Positions 49,714 to 63,735 of a stretch of 64,000 bases of DNA are shown piece by piece; positions within the stretch are counted from its first letter, which is position 1; the number at the start of each line of letters is the position of its first letter. The notes under the pieces are model-generated. The model saw only the letters and a list, made by a program, of their open reading frames with translations. It searched no databases and had not been told where the DNA came from. Location: NCBI RefSeq assembly GCF_021532275.1, contig NZ_JACBOT010000008.1:1-64000 (forward strand). Direction: 5' to 3'. This DNA comes from Brevibacterium sp. UCMA 11754. Lineage in GTDB: Bacteria; Actinomycetota; Actinomycetes; Actinomycetales; Brevibacteriaceae. The translations under genes and the position numbers were made by a program.

Positions 49714-50406
49714 ATGTGTGGTCGACTCAATATGTCTCTCGATCCGGCAGATCTCGCCGATGAGCTCCGTCTCGACGTCATCTCCTATGACTACACGCCC
49801 AGGTACAACGTGCCGCCGGGCTCCTTCGTGCCGATCGTCGTCGAACGACTCGACGACGAAGGACAGCTGACACGTCGACTGGAGACCGCTTCGTGGGGGT
49901 TGGTCCCTGGATGGGCGAAGGACGCGAAGATCGGCTTCAAGGCATTCAACGCGCGTTCGGAGACTGTCCTCGAAAAGCCGATGTTCAGACAGTCCATCAA
50001 GAGGCGTCGCTGTGCGCTTCCGATCCCTGGCTATTACGAGTGGGAGACAACTGAAGCCGGAAAGCAGCCATGGATGATGTCGGCTGCGGGCACCGACCCG
50101 CTTTTCATGGCCGGCCTGTTCGAGTTCTGGAAGCAGCCGGACCAGTCCTGGTTGGTATCGACGACGATCCTGACGATGGAAGCGGCGGGACATCTGCGTG
50201 ATGTTCACCATCGGATGCCGGTCTTCCTCAGCCGTGGGGGTATCGATCAATGGATCGATCCAGCGGTGCCAAGTGCCGAGGTCCCTCCACTCTTGGAATC
50301 GACACTCTCGCAAGTCGACCCCGCGAGCGTGACGCGACATAAGGTCGGCCAGAGCGTGGGCAACGTTCGCAACGACGGCCCAGAACTCATCACTCCAGTG
50401 GGCTGA
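49714..50406 (+). CDS. SRAP-domain abasic-site-processing protein (YedK/HMCES family)
   Basis: A 230-residue SRAP protein that shields abasic sites in single-stranded DNA by a thiazolidine crosslink through Cys2. C2 follows directly after the initiator Met (MCGR), with N79 (FNARSE), E109 (GYYEWE) and H165 (VHHRMPV) as the rest of the active site. A 34-base divergent gap separates it from marR. Its 3' end overlaps a possible small antisense gene by 17 bases. Confidence 0.95.
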   Translation: MCGRLNMSLDPADLADELRLDVISYDYTPRYNVPPGSFVPIVVERLDDEGQLTRRLETASWGLVPGWAKDAKIGFKAFNARSETVLEKPMFRQSIKRRRCALPIPGYYEWETTEAGKQPWMMSAAGTDPLFMAGLFEFWKQPDQSWLVSTTILTMEAAGHLRDVHHRMPVFLSRGGIDQWIDPAVPSAEVPPLLESTLSQVDPASVTRHKVGQSVGNVRNDGPELITPVG

Positions 50407-50557
50407 CCAGCTTCCACACGGTCGCGCGGACCCCGGAAGGTATCCGGTTCGGCTCCTGCGGCACAGCGGTCGCCGCGAAGTCCTCAACAGCCGCTGCGGG
50501 TGAGTCGAACGGGTCAGCATCATGAGGTCTATGCGGCAGAATCCACTCGTTTTGCAC
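50390..50557 (-). CDS. Possible 55-residue protein antisense to the rrn promoter region
   Basis: From GTG 50557, a frame encodes MQNEWILPHRPHDADPFDSP followed by AAAVEDFAATAVPQEPNRIP and ending VWKLVSPLE. The composition looks protein-like, unlike the sequence further upstream in this frame. No family recognised and no clear SD. Its start codon coincides with the -35 of rrn P1. It may be a genuine small gene or chance. Confidence 0.3.
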   Translation of the reverse strand: MQNEWILPHRPHDADPFDSPAAAVEDFAATAVPQEPNRIPSGVRATVWKLVSPLE

Positions 50558-50580
50558 ACCCCGCCAGATGTGTGTAGTGT
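50552..50580 (+). promoter_or_regulatory. rRNA operon promoter P1
   Basis: TTGCAC (50552-50557), 17 bases, TAGTGT (50575-50580). Start near 50587. Confidence 0.6.
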
Positions 50581-50662
50581 GTACCGAGTTGCCAGCCCGC
50601 AAGGAACGGCAACGGTCGCTCTGACCAGGTTTGATCCCAGCAAATTGAAGATGAACTTCAAG

Positions 50663-50691
50663 TTGCGAAGGTCCAAACAACACTGTAGAGT
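50663..50691 (+). promoter_or_regulatory. rRNA operon promoter P2
   Basis: TTGCGA (50663-50668), 17 bases, TAGAGT (50686-50691). Start near 50698, giving a pre-16S leader of about 320 bases. Confidence 0.6.
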
Positions 50692-50800
50692 GGATATCCG
50701 CTGGTACGGCGGGCCGCAAGGCAGAATGTACACAATTGAAACTGACACCCCCGGTGTACGCCGCCATGTTTGATGGTGTGTGGTGACGGGTGAGTGTGTG

Positions 50801-50820
50801 TGGTTTGAGAATCCAATAGC
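50801..50820 (+). promoter_or_regulatory. Conserved rRNA leader element, copy 1 (antitermination-like)
   Basis: TGGTTTGAGAATCCAATAGC recurs before 23S (52851-52870, TGGTTTGAGAATCGTATAGT). Similar TTTGAGAAC elements precede 16S and 23S in other actinobacteria, as I recall, and are thought to act in antitermination or processing. Confidence 0.6.
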
Positions 50821-50875
50821 GTATTTGTTTGAACAGATAGTGATGCCAGAAACATTATTTCTGGTAAGACAATCA

Positions 50876-50945
50876 CATGTTCACACACAAGTCACGGCCC
50901 CCTCGCCGGGGTGGTGACGCCAGCGTGTGTGAACATGATTTTTTT
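50876..50945 (+). other. Leader hairpin followed by seven T's
   Basis: CATGTTCACACAC (50876-50888) pairs with GTGTGTGAACATG (50925-50937), with a GTCAC/GTGAC inner stem, then A and TTTTTTT (50939-50945). It looks like an intrinsic terminator inside the rRNA leader. A second 7-bp stem, CGGTCAC-CCC-GTGACCG, lies at 50956-50972. Confidence 0.7.
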
Positions 50946-51015
50946 AAGCTGACCGCGGTCACCCCGTGACCGTAGTGTTGGCTGTCTTGCTGGGATTCAT
51001 TCGTAACATAATTTT

Positions 51016-56100
<5,085 letters not shown>

Positions 56101-56258
56101 CATTTTGTTGGTTGGTGTGTGGGAGTAACGTTTACGGGTTTTATAAGGCTTAACGGGTCATGTTGCATGATGGTGTTCGCGTTCGCTGTACGGTTCTTGG
56201 ACTGCTACTACACTCTTTGAGCATTTGGTTGCTTGGGGTGGTGGTGGTTCGTGTGGTT

Positions 56259-56378
56259 TTGCGGTGGTGATAGTGGTGGGGAAACGCCCGGTTAACCGTT
56301 CCGATCCCGGTAGCTAAGCCCATTCGCGCTGATGGTACTGCAACTTGGTGGTTGTGGGAGAGTAAGTGACTGCCGCAA
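56259..56378 (+). rRNA. 5S ribosomal RNA
   Basis: About 120 bases. TTGCGG at the 5' end pairs with CCGCAA at the 3' end. GGGGAAACGCCCGGTTAACCG, CCGATCCCGGTAGCTAAG and GATGGTACTGCAAC are conserved 5S helices and loops. Confidence 0.95.
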
Positions 56379-56394
56379 TATTCTTTAAGAGTCA

Positions 56395-56423
56395 GGGGTC
56401 ATTCCACTTTGTGGGGTGGCCCC
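56395..56423 (+). terminator. rRNA operon terminator
   Basis: GGGGTCATTCCAC (56395-56407) pairs with GTGGGGTGGCCCC (56411-56423), including three G-U pairs, TTT loop, followed by TTTCTCGT. Confidence 0.85.
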
Positions 56424-56501
56424 TTTCTCGTATTCATATGTGGTGCGGGATAGCCCTTCTACAATTCATGGGTGCTGACGCTCAGCCGTTCGGGTGTGCG
56501 C

Positions 56502-57155
56502 TCATGCAGTGTCGAGTCCCAGGAAACGGCGAACCACCTCGGCGCCGGCGACCTCCACTGGATCCGGACCCCGGACGATGTCCGAAGCTGCCAGAATCAC
56601 CTGGTGTTCGGCGTGTGCAAGCCCGTCCTGTGCGATGGTGGTCTTGACTCCGTTGGGGGAGTAGCCGAGCTTTTCTGAGACTCTGCGGCTCGCACCATTG
56701 CCCTCGAAATATCCGGAATGAAAAGCGGCGGCATCGAAATGATCGGCGAACGCCGTCACGACAGCCCTTCGCATCTGAGTTCCGTAGCCCTTGCCCTGCT
56801 CTTGCAGAGCCAACCACGAGCCTGTCGAGATTGATCGGGTGCGGACGAAGTCTTTCGCGCTTACCCCCTGTATCCCGACAGCGCGACCGTCGACCCTGGC
56901 GGTGAATTCAATCGTCCACTCATCGACTCGGAAGTTCGCCCGTGTGCTCCATTGATATTGTGCGATTGACCGTGCAATTTCCTCACGAGAACCCGAATCC
57001 CAATTGATGATAAAGGCTGGTGTGCCGTGCCTGCGCACACCTCCGTCGGCGATGACGGCCAATTCCGGATAATCGGACTCGCGCACCGGTGACAATTCCA
57101 TATCGCCGCACCTGATTCTCAAGGCAAAAGGGGGCCAGGCTTCTTCTAATTCCAT
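56502..57155 (-). CDS. GNAT-family N-acetyltransferase (RimJ/RimL-like)
   Basis: A 217-residue acetyltransferase. N-terminal LSPVRESDYPELAVIADGGVRRHG, core VGIQGVSAKDFVRTRSISTGSWLALQEQGKGYGTQMRRAVV with the acetyl-CoA loop QGKGYG, then EGNGASRRVSEKLGYSPNGV. The substrate may be a protein N-terminus or amino compound. ATG 57155 has TAGGCT 6 bases upstream and no SD. Confidence 0.9.
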   Translation of the reverse strand: MELEEAWPPFALRIRCGDMELSPVRESDYPELAVIADGGVRRHGTPAFIINWDSGSREEIARSIAQYQWSTRANFRVDEWTIEFTARVDGRAVGIQGVSAKDFVRTRSISTGSWLALQEQGKGYGTQMRRAVVTAFADHFDAAAFHSGYFEGNGASRRVSEKLGYSPNGVKTTIAQDGLAHAEHQVILAASDIVRGPDPVEVAGAEVVRRFLGLDTA

Positions 57156-57283
57156 ATGTCGAGCCTAAACTCGTAATGGTTTCGGCAACGCGAATTTCCG
57201 AAACTCGCACTATATCAAATGTGCGCCCCGACACTGCAGTGTCCATTATTCGGGCGTATCAGCTCATGTTATGCGGATCACGG

Positions 57284-58642
<1,359 letters not shown>

Positions 58643-58682
58643 CCTAGCGACACGGCGCAGATAGGCAAGGCGCAGACAGCCT

Positions 58683-58774
58683 CCGGGACCAAGCAGCGCA
58701 CCGCGGCCCTCCGACTCTCAGACAGCTTCGCACGAAGCCGTCACGAGCTCGGAGGGCCGCTGTCGTTGTCCCGG
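58683..58774. terminator. Bidirectional composite terminator after gdhA
   Basis: A 12-bp stem (GCGGCCCTCCGA 58703-58714 with TCGGAGGGCCGC 58749-58760) encloses a GCTTCG/CGAAGC hairpin and is bracketed by CCGGGAC (58683-58689)/GTCCCGG (58768-58774). It lies between convergent genes. Confidence 0.8.
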
Positions 58775-58784
58775 GTAACTCGGG

Positions 58785-59300
58785 TCAGCGGGGACCGATC
58801 GATCCGTAGGCCTTGCGCCACCTCAGCAGCGGTTTGTCCTTGCTGTTGTTCGCGCCGGCACCCAAGGATACGACCTCCCCGACGACGAGGCTGTGTGTTG
58901 CCACTTCGAGGACCTCCGTGGTCCGCAGCTCGAACCAGGCGATCGCATTCTTGAGCACAGGCTGACCCGAATGGGGTGCAGGAAACGTATCGATGCCTTT
59001 GAGTGAACCGTAGAGGGGCTGTCCGGACGCGCCCAGGCGTTCGGAGATGTCTCGCTGTGATGAGTTGAGCAAGGAGATGGCGTAATGCTCACTCGTCTCC
59101 AGGGTCTCCATCATGCGCGACCCGCCATAGATGCTGACTGCCATCGTCGGTGGATCATAGGACACGTCGAGGAACGAGTCGACGGTGATCGCGTGCAGGG
59201 CATTGCCGCGCTTGGCGGAGATCACAGCCACTGCGGCGGCAATATCGTCGCTGAGTTCGCGATAGCGTTCTGTGAGGGAATCCTCGTGAGTTCTGTCCAT
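58785..59300 (-). CDS. Flavin reductase-like, FMN-binding split-barrel protein
   Basis: A 171-residue flavin reductase-like protein: AVISAKRGNALHAITVDSFLDVSYDPPTMAVSIYGGSRMMETLETSEHYAISLLNSSQRDIS, then AWFELRTTEVLEVATHSLVVGEVVSLG. Such proteins use NAD(P)H and FMN, often to supply reduced flavin to a monooxygenase; the partner is unknown. ATG 59300 has TAGAAT 7 bases upstream; ATG 59309 would add three residues but overlap that element. Divergent from the DUF3039 gene. Confidence 0.88.
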   Translation of the reverse strand: MDRTHEDSLTERYRELSDDIAAAVAVISAKRGNALHAITVDSFLDVSYDPPTMAVSIYGGSRMMETLETSEHYAISLLNSSQRDISERLGASGQPLYGSLKGIDTFPAPHSGQPVLKNAIAWFELRTTEVLEVATHSLVVGEVVSLGAGANNSKDKPLLRWRKAYGSIGPR

Positions 59301-59319
59301 GGCACTCATTCTAGGGAAC

Positions 59320-59325
59320 TACAAT
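59320..59325 (+). promoter_or_regulatory. -10 element for likely leaderless DUF3039-helicase mRNA
   Basis: TACAAT ends 6 bases before ATG 59332. The GGAG between them is too close to the ATG to serve as an SD. Confidence 0.6.
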
Positions 59326-59331
59326 GGAGCT

Positions 59332-59586
59332 ATGACCTATCCAGCATCAGGTGGTTCAGCAACAATCGAGCGTGAGCAGTCCGAACAACTTGTTGAACCC
59401 GGAGACCACGAACGTTTCAGCCACTACGCACCCAAAGACAAGATCATGGAATCCATGGTCACGGGCACACCGCTGATTGCCCTGTGCGGAAAGGTGTGGG
59501 TGCCTACCCGAGACCCGGAGCGGTTCCCCGTATGCCCGCGTTGCAAAGAGATCTACTCCACCATGTCTGAAGGACCCAAGGAGTAA
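59332..59586 (+). CDS. DUF3039-family protein
   Basis: An 84-residue protein of an actinobacterial family of unknown function. The conserved block is VEPGDHERFSHYAPKDKIMESMVTGTPLIALCGKVWVPTRDPERFPVCPRCKEIY. H31 (or H26), C52, C68 and C71 could form one zinc site, resembling a minimal zinc ribbon (inference). ATG 59332 replaces the longer frame from 59299. Its stop directly precedes the helicase start, so they are co-transcribed. Confidence 0.92.
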   Translation: MTYPASGGSATIEREQSEQLVEPGDHERFSHYAPKDKIMESMVTGTPLIALCGKVWVPTRDPERFPVCPRCKEIYSTMSEGPKE

Positions 59587-61368
59587 ATGGCCGCGGAACG
59601 TCTCCCAGGGACATCCGCCGCCGAACAACTGCCACCGGCCTTTCCCGAGCGTGCTGCTTGGGGAACGGCCGGAAAGTTGCGCGCCTGGCAGGCTGAAGCC
59701 CTGGAACAGTACTTTCGGGATCAGCCGAAGGATTTTCTCGCGGTTGCGACACCGGGCGCAGGCAAGACGACATTCGCTCTGCGAGTCGCTGCCGAGCTGT
59801 TGGCGCAGCGCGTCGTCAACCGAGTCACCGTCGTCGCACCCACCGAACACCTCAAGGTGCAGTGGGCTGATTCCGCCTCACGCGTCGGCATCAAACTCGA
59901 CCCGCACTTCAAGAACGCCCAAGGCAAGCACGCCCCCGGCTATCACGGTGTGGCCATCACCTACGCGCAGGTGGCCGCAAAACCGGTGCTGCACCACAAC
60001 CGCACTGCGGCAGGCCGCACCCTCGTCATCCTCGACGAGGTCCACCACGGAGGTGACGCACTGTCATGGGGCGATGCCGTGCGAGAGGCCTTCGGTCCCG
60101 CCGTGCGCAGACTCTCCCTGACCGGTACCCCCTTCCGGTCGGATACCTCACCGATCCCATTCGTCACCTATGCTCCCGACGAAAACGGCATCCGCACCTC
60201 GGTGGCCGACTATTCCTACGGCTATGGGCGGGCACTCAAGGACTCCGTCGTCCGACCCGTCCTTTTCCTCACCTACGCCGGCACCATGTCCTGGCGAACC
60301 AAGGCCGGCGACGAGATGTCGCACGTCCTCGGCGAAGAGACGACGAAGGACATCAACTCTCAGGCGTGGCGAACTGCTCTCGACCCCGGCGGCGACTGGA
60401 TCCCAGCCGTGCTCAAGGCAGCAGACCGACGACTGACAGAGGTCAGGCGGACAGTGCACGACGCCGGAGGCCTCGTCATCGCGACCGACCAGGACAACGC
60501 TCGAGCCTACGCCAAGGTACTGCGCGAACTTACGGGCGAAGCACCCACAGTCGTCCTCTCCGACGAAGCAGGAGCTTCGGCACGGATCGAGAAGTTCCAG
60601 AACTCCACCGACCGATGGATGGTCGCCGTCCGCATGGTCTCAGAAGGCGTTGACGTGCCGCGACTGTGCGTTGGGGTCTATGCGACCTCCTCGGCGACAC
60701 CGCTCTTCTTCGCTCAGGCCATCGGACGTTTCGTGCGTGCACGCAAACGCGGTGAGACGGCGTCTGTGTTTTTGCCCTCCGTCCCGATCCTCCTTGCCCT
60801 GGCCAACACGATGGAAGTTGAACGTGAACACGCCCTCGACCGGCCGAAGAATGAGGACGAGAACGATGTCGTCGTCTTCGACGACGAGGCCATGGAGCAG
60901 GCGAATCGCGAAGAGGGGGCCTCGGACCAGCTGGGCTCGTTTGAGGCACTGGGCGCCGAGGCGCTCTTCGACCGGGTGCTCTTCGACGGCGGCGAGTTCG
61001 GCACAGGCGGGGCGGTCGGCTCCGAGGATGAACTCGACTTCATCGGCATACCCGGACTTCTGGAACCCGACCAGGTCCACGAACTGCTGCGGACCCAACA
61101 GGCGCGTCAGGCGAAACGGAAGACGGATACGGCACCGCCGACACCGGAACCCGAGCTCAGCGAACTCGACCACCGGGCGATGAAAGAGGAGCGCAACCAG
61201 CTCCAGAGCCTCGTCGGTGCCTGGTCGCGCCGCACGGGAACACCACACGCAACAGTCCATGTCGAGCTGCGCAAAGCGTGCGGAGGTCCCGCAGTGGCAC
61301 AGGCGACCCAGGAACAGATCCAAGCTCGGATCAAGAAGCTGCAGGGCTGGTTCGTCGGCAAGAAATGA
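59587..61368 (+). CDS. SF2 DEAD/DEAH-box helicase
   Basis: A 593-residue SF2 ATPase. Walker A is ATPGAGKTT (54-62), the DEVHH box (DExH) is 150-154, motif III-like LTGTPF 178-183 and motif VI QAIGRFVRARKRG. The helicase core resembles the restriction-type/UvrB-like SF2 group (RAWQAEALEQYFRD as Q-like motif). The C-terminal 150 residues are acidic, then basic (HRAMKEERNQLQSLVGAWSRRTG). Nucleic acid target unknown. It follows DUF3039 with no gap (GAGTAAATG). Confidence 0.93.
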   Translation: MAAERLPGTSAAEQLPPAFPERAAWGTAGKLRAWQAEALEQYFRDQPKDFLAVATPGAGKTTFALRVAAELLAQRVVNRVTVVAPTEHLKVQWADSASRVGIKLDPHFKNAQGKHAPGYHGVAITYAQVAAKPVLHHNRTAAGRTLVILDEVHHGGDALSWGDAVREAFGPAVRRLSLTGTPFRSDTSPIPFVTYAPDENGIRTSVADYSYGYGRALKDSVVRPVLFLTYAGTMSWRTKAGDEMSHVLGEETTKDINSQAWRTALDPGGDWIPAVLKAADRRLTEVRRTVHDAGGLVIATDQDNARAYAKVLRELTGEAPTVVLSDEAGASARIEKFQNSTDRWMVAVRMVSEGVDVPRLCVGVYATSSATPLFFAQAIGRFVRARKRGETASVFLPSVPILLALANTMEVEREHALDRPKNEDENDVVVFDDEAMEQANREEGASDQLGSFEALGAEALFDRVLFDGGEFGTGGAVGSEDELDFIGIPGLLEPDQVHELLRTQQARQAKRKTDTAPPTPEPELSELDHRAMKEERNQLQSLVGAWSRRTGTPHATVHVELRKACGGPAVAQATQEQIQARIKKLQGWFVGKK

Positions 61369-61478
61369 CGCCTGACCGACTCTGTGGGGAGACCACAGGT
61401 CAGACGGGCCGATCTCAGCTCAGACGAGTAGATCTGGAGTGAGACGGACCGACCTCAGCTCAGCTGGGTCCGGCCCGG
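61369..61478. other. Repeat-rich convergent gap between helicase and pncB
   Basis: A CTGTGG-GGAGA-CCACAG hairpin (about 61382-61398) is followed by a near-repeated GAYCTCAGCTCAG motif and a GGACC...GGGTCC stem. Probably terminators for both convergent genes; no gene here. Confidence 0.5.
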
Positions 61479-62798
61479 TCATCTGGGATAGAAGACTGTG
61501 GGGATCGCCGGTTCGCCGTCCTGCATGCGACGGGCCGACCGTGGCAGCTCGGCCAAGGACTCATCATGTCGAGCGCAGGCCTTCGTGACTCCGTCGGCAC
61601 CGATATAGGACTCGTCGATCTCACCGTCGACGACGAGGTCAACGGTCAACGATCGGCCATCGCCGAGATCGTTCGGCAGAGTCGGGATGCCGACGGCCTC
61701 TTCGACCGCGATCGCACCATCGATGAGGCGCAGAGCGTCCTTGTGTCCTCCGCGCGAGGGTTTGCCGGTGGAATTCTTCGCCACCGAGGTCCATGCCCCC
61801 GACTCGTCGGCACGAGCCACGAGCTTGTACACGAGTCCGGCGGCCGGAGCGCCCGAGCCGGTGACCACTCGAGTTCCGACGCCGTAGGAATCGACGGGGG
61901 AGGCAGCGAGAGCAGCGATCGCATATTCGTCGAGGTCGCTGGTGACCGTGATCGTCGTATCATGAGCGCCGAGGCGGTCGAGGCCGGCACGGACTTCGCT
62001 GGCCTGCTCGACGAGGTCGCCCGAGTCGATGCGCACCCCGCCCAGGTTCTCCCCGGCCAGGCGTACAGCCGTGGCCAACGCATCCTCGACGTCATAGGTG
62101 TCCAGGAGCAGCGTCGTATCGGTACCCAAGGATCTGAGCTGAGCGGCAAAGGCCTCCTGCTCCGAATCGTGGAGCAGAGTGAAGGAATGAGCAGACGTGC
62201 CGATGGTGCGCAGCCCGTACCTGAGTCCGGCGGCGAGATTCGACGTCGAAGCGAAACCGCCGATGACGGCCGCGCGCGCAGCAGCGACTGCGGCATGTTC
62301 GTTGGTGCGGCGACCACCCATCTCCGCGCAGGGCCGATCTCCTGCAGCCTGGGCCATACGCGAGGCCGCAGAGGCGACCGCACAGTCATAGTTCATCGCC
62401 GAGAGGATGAGCGTCTCGAGGATGACCCCCTCTGCGAAGGTGGATTCGATCGTCATCAGCGGCGAACCCGGGAAGTAGATCTCGCCCTCCGCGTACCCGC
62501 GGATGCTGCCGGAGAAGGAGTAGTCGGCCAACCAGTCGATGGTCTTCGAATCGACGATCTGCTCACGGCTGAGGAACGAGAGCTCCTCGTCGCCGAAGCG
62601 GAAGTCCCGCAGCATCTCGAGGATGCGGCCTGTGCCGGCAACGACTCCGTAGCGCCGACCGGCAGGCAGGCTGCGGCCGAAGACTTCGAACAGGCTTCTG
62701 CGGTGAGCGGCGCCTGATTCCAGGGCTGCCTGGACCATCGTCAATTCGTACTGATCAGTGTAGAAAGCCGTCGAACCGGACCGTGTGAGATCACTCAT
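61479..62798 (-). CDS. pncB: Nicotinate phosphoribosyltransferase
   Basis: A 439-residue enzyme of the NAD salvage (Preiss-Handler) route: nicotinate + PRPP + ATP to nicotinate mononucleotide. FYTDQYELTMVQAAL, the catalytic-histidine region GTSAHSFTLLHDSEQ, TTLLLDTYDVEDAL and VRIDSGDL are conserved. ATG 62798 has TAGTAT 7 bases upstream and no SD. Divergent from clpS with a 52-base gap. Confidence 0.95.
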   Translation of the reverse strand: MSDLTRSGSTAFYTDQYELTMVQAALESGAAHRRSLFEVFGRSLPAGRRYGVVAGTGRILEMLRDFRFGDEELSFLSREQIVDSKTIDWLADYSFSGSIRGYAEGEIYFPGSPLMTIESTFAEGVILETLILSAMNYDCAVASAASRMAQAAGDRPCAEMGGRRTNEHAAVAAARAAVIGGFASTSNLAAGLRYGLRTIGTSAHSFTLLHDSEQEAFAAQLRSLGTDTTLLLDTYDVEDALATAVRLAGENLGGVRIDSGDLVEQASEVRAGLDRLGAHDTTITVTSDLDEYAIAALAASPVDSYGVGTRVVTGSGAPAAGLVYKLVARADESGAWTSVAKNSTGKPSRGGHKDALRLIDGAIAVEEAVGIPTLPNDLGDGRSLTVDLVVDGEIDESYIGADGVTKACARHDESLAELPRSARRMQDGEPAIPTVFYPR

Positions 62799-62815
62799 AG
62801 GCGCGATACTACGTC

Positions 62816-62844
62816 ACGACAGCGTCAGTGTTCTGCCGTAAGGT
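62816..62844 (+). promoter_or_regulatory. clpS promoter, likely leaderless
   Basis: ACGACA (62816-62821), 17 bases, TAAGGT (62839-62844), 6 bases, GTG. The opposing pncB -10 (62806-62811, minus strand) lies just upstream. Confidence 0.6.
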
Positions 62845-62850
62845 GGAAAC

Positions 62851-63156
62851 GTGAGCAATCCAACGACTCCAGTTCTGGAGCCGGATGTCGACATTCGGCC
62901 GGCGACAGAACAGGCAAAGCCATGGAAGACCGTCGTCTTCAACGACCCCGTCAACCTCATGAGCTACGTCAGTTACGTCTTCCAAGCCTACTTCGGATAT
63001 TCGACGGAGAAGGCGCATTCGCTGATGCTTGAAGTCCATGAGAACGGTCGCTCCGTCGTTGCCACAGGCGGACGTGAAGCCATGGAGAGGGACACCCAAG
63101 CCATGCACGAGTACGGTTTGTGGGCCGCGTGCCAACCTGAAACAGGATCCGACTGA
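62851..63156 (+). CDS. clpS: ATP-dependent Clp protease adaptor ClpS
   Basis: A 101-residue N-degron adaptor that hands substrates with N-terminal Phe, Leu, Trp or Tyr to ClpC/ClpA. N31, D32 (NDPVNLMSYV) and H63 (EVHENG) form the N-degron pocket. A 22-residue disordered N-terminus precedes the fold. GTG start; DUF2017 follows 3 bases after the stop, the conserved actinobacterial order. Confidence 0.96.
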   Translation: MSNPTTPVLEPDVDIRPATEQAKPWKTVVFNDPVNLMSYVSYVFQAYFGYSTEKAHSLMLEVHENGRSVVATGGREAMERDTQAMHEYGLWAACQPETGSD

Positions 63157-63159
63157 CAT

Positions 63160-63735
63160 ATGGCAGCAATTGACGCTCGTGGGGACGATGTCGTCCTCAA
63201 ACTCGAGGACAACGAACGATCCCTCATGCTCACCGTATTCACCGACCTGGCAGCACTCCTGGCAGAAGACGACAGCGAAGACGGCCGTCCGGACTCGGAG
63301 AACTGGGAGGCACGCCTGGGACTGGTCGACCGGCCACGACCACATGACCCGGCGCTGCTGCGCCTCTTCCCCGACGTCGACCCGCTCGATGAGGAACGTT
63401 CGCAGGAGTTCCGGCGGCTCACTGAGTTCGACCTCCAACAGGCGAAGGCCCATAACGTGCGCATCGTCCTCAACGGTCTGGCCAAGGGCCCGTCGATTGC
63501 ATTGAGCCACGATGAGGTTCTGGCCTGGATGAAGGGCCTCAACGACCTGCGTCTGGTCCTGGCCGTTCGCATGGGCATCGACACGGAGGAAGCTCAAGAG
63601 GAGAAGTATGCTCACCGAGACGACCTTGACGAGTCCGAAGATCTGACACTGACCCTGTACGACTTCGTGACCTGGATTCAGGACCGACTCACCACCACCT
63701 TGCTCAGCGACCTGCCGGGGGACGACGACGAATGA
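63160..63735 (+). CDS. DUF2017 family protein
   Basis: A 191-residue mostly helical, acidic protein of the actinobacterial DUF2017 family, found beside clpS. MAAIDARGDDVVLKLEDNERSLMLTVFTDLAALL and the central RLFPDVDPLDEERSQEFRRLTEFDLQQAK region are recognisable. Function unknown; context suggests a link to ClpS-dependent proteolysis (inference). Overlaps the next gene by ATGA. Confidence 0.9.
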   Translation: MAAIDARGDDVVLKLEDNERSLMLTVFTDLAALLAEDDSEDGRPDSENWEARLGLVDRPRPHDPALLRLFPDVDPLDEERSQEFRRLTEFDLQQAKAHNVRIVLNGLAKGPSIALSHDEVLAWMKGLNDLRLVLAVRMGIDTEEAQEEKYAHRDDLDESEDLTLTLYDFVTWIQDRLTTTLLSDLPGDDDE

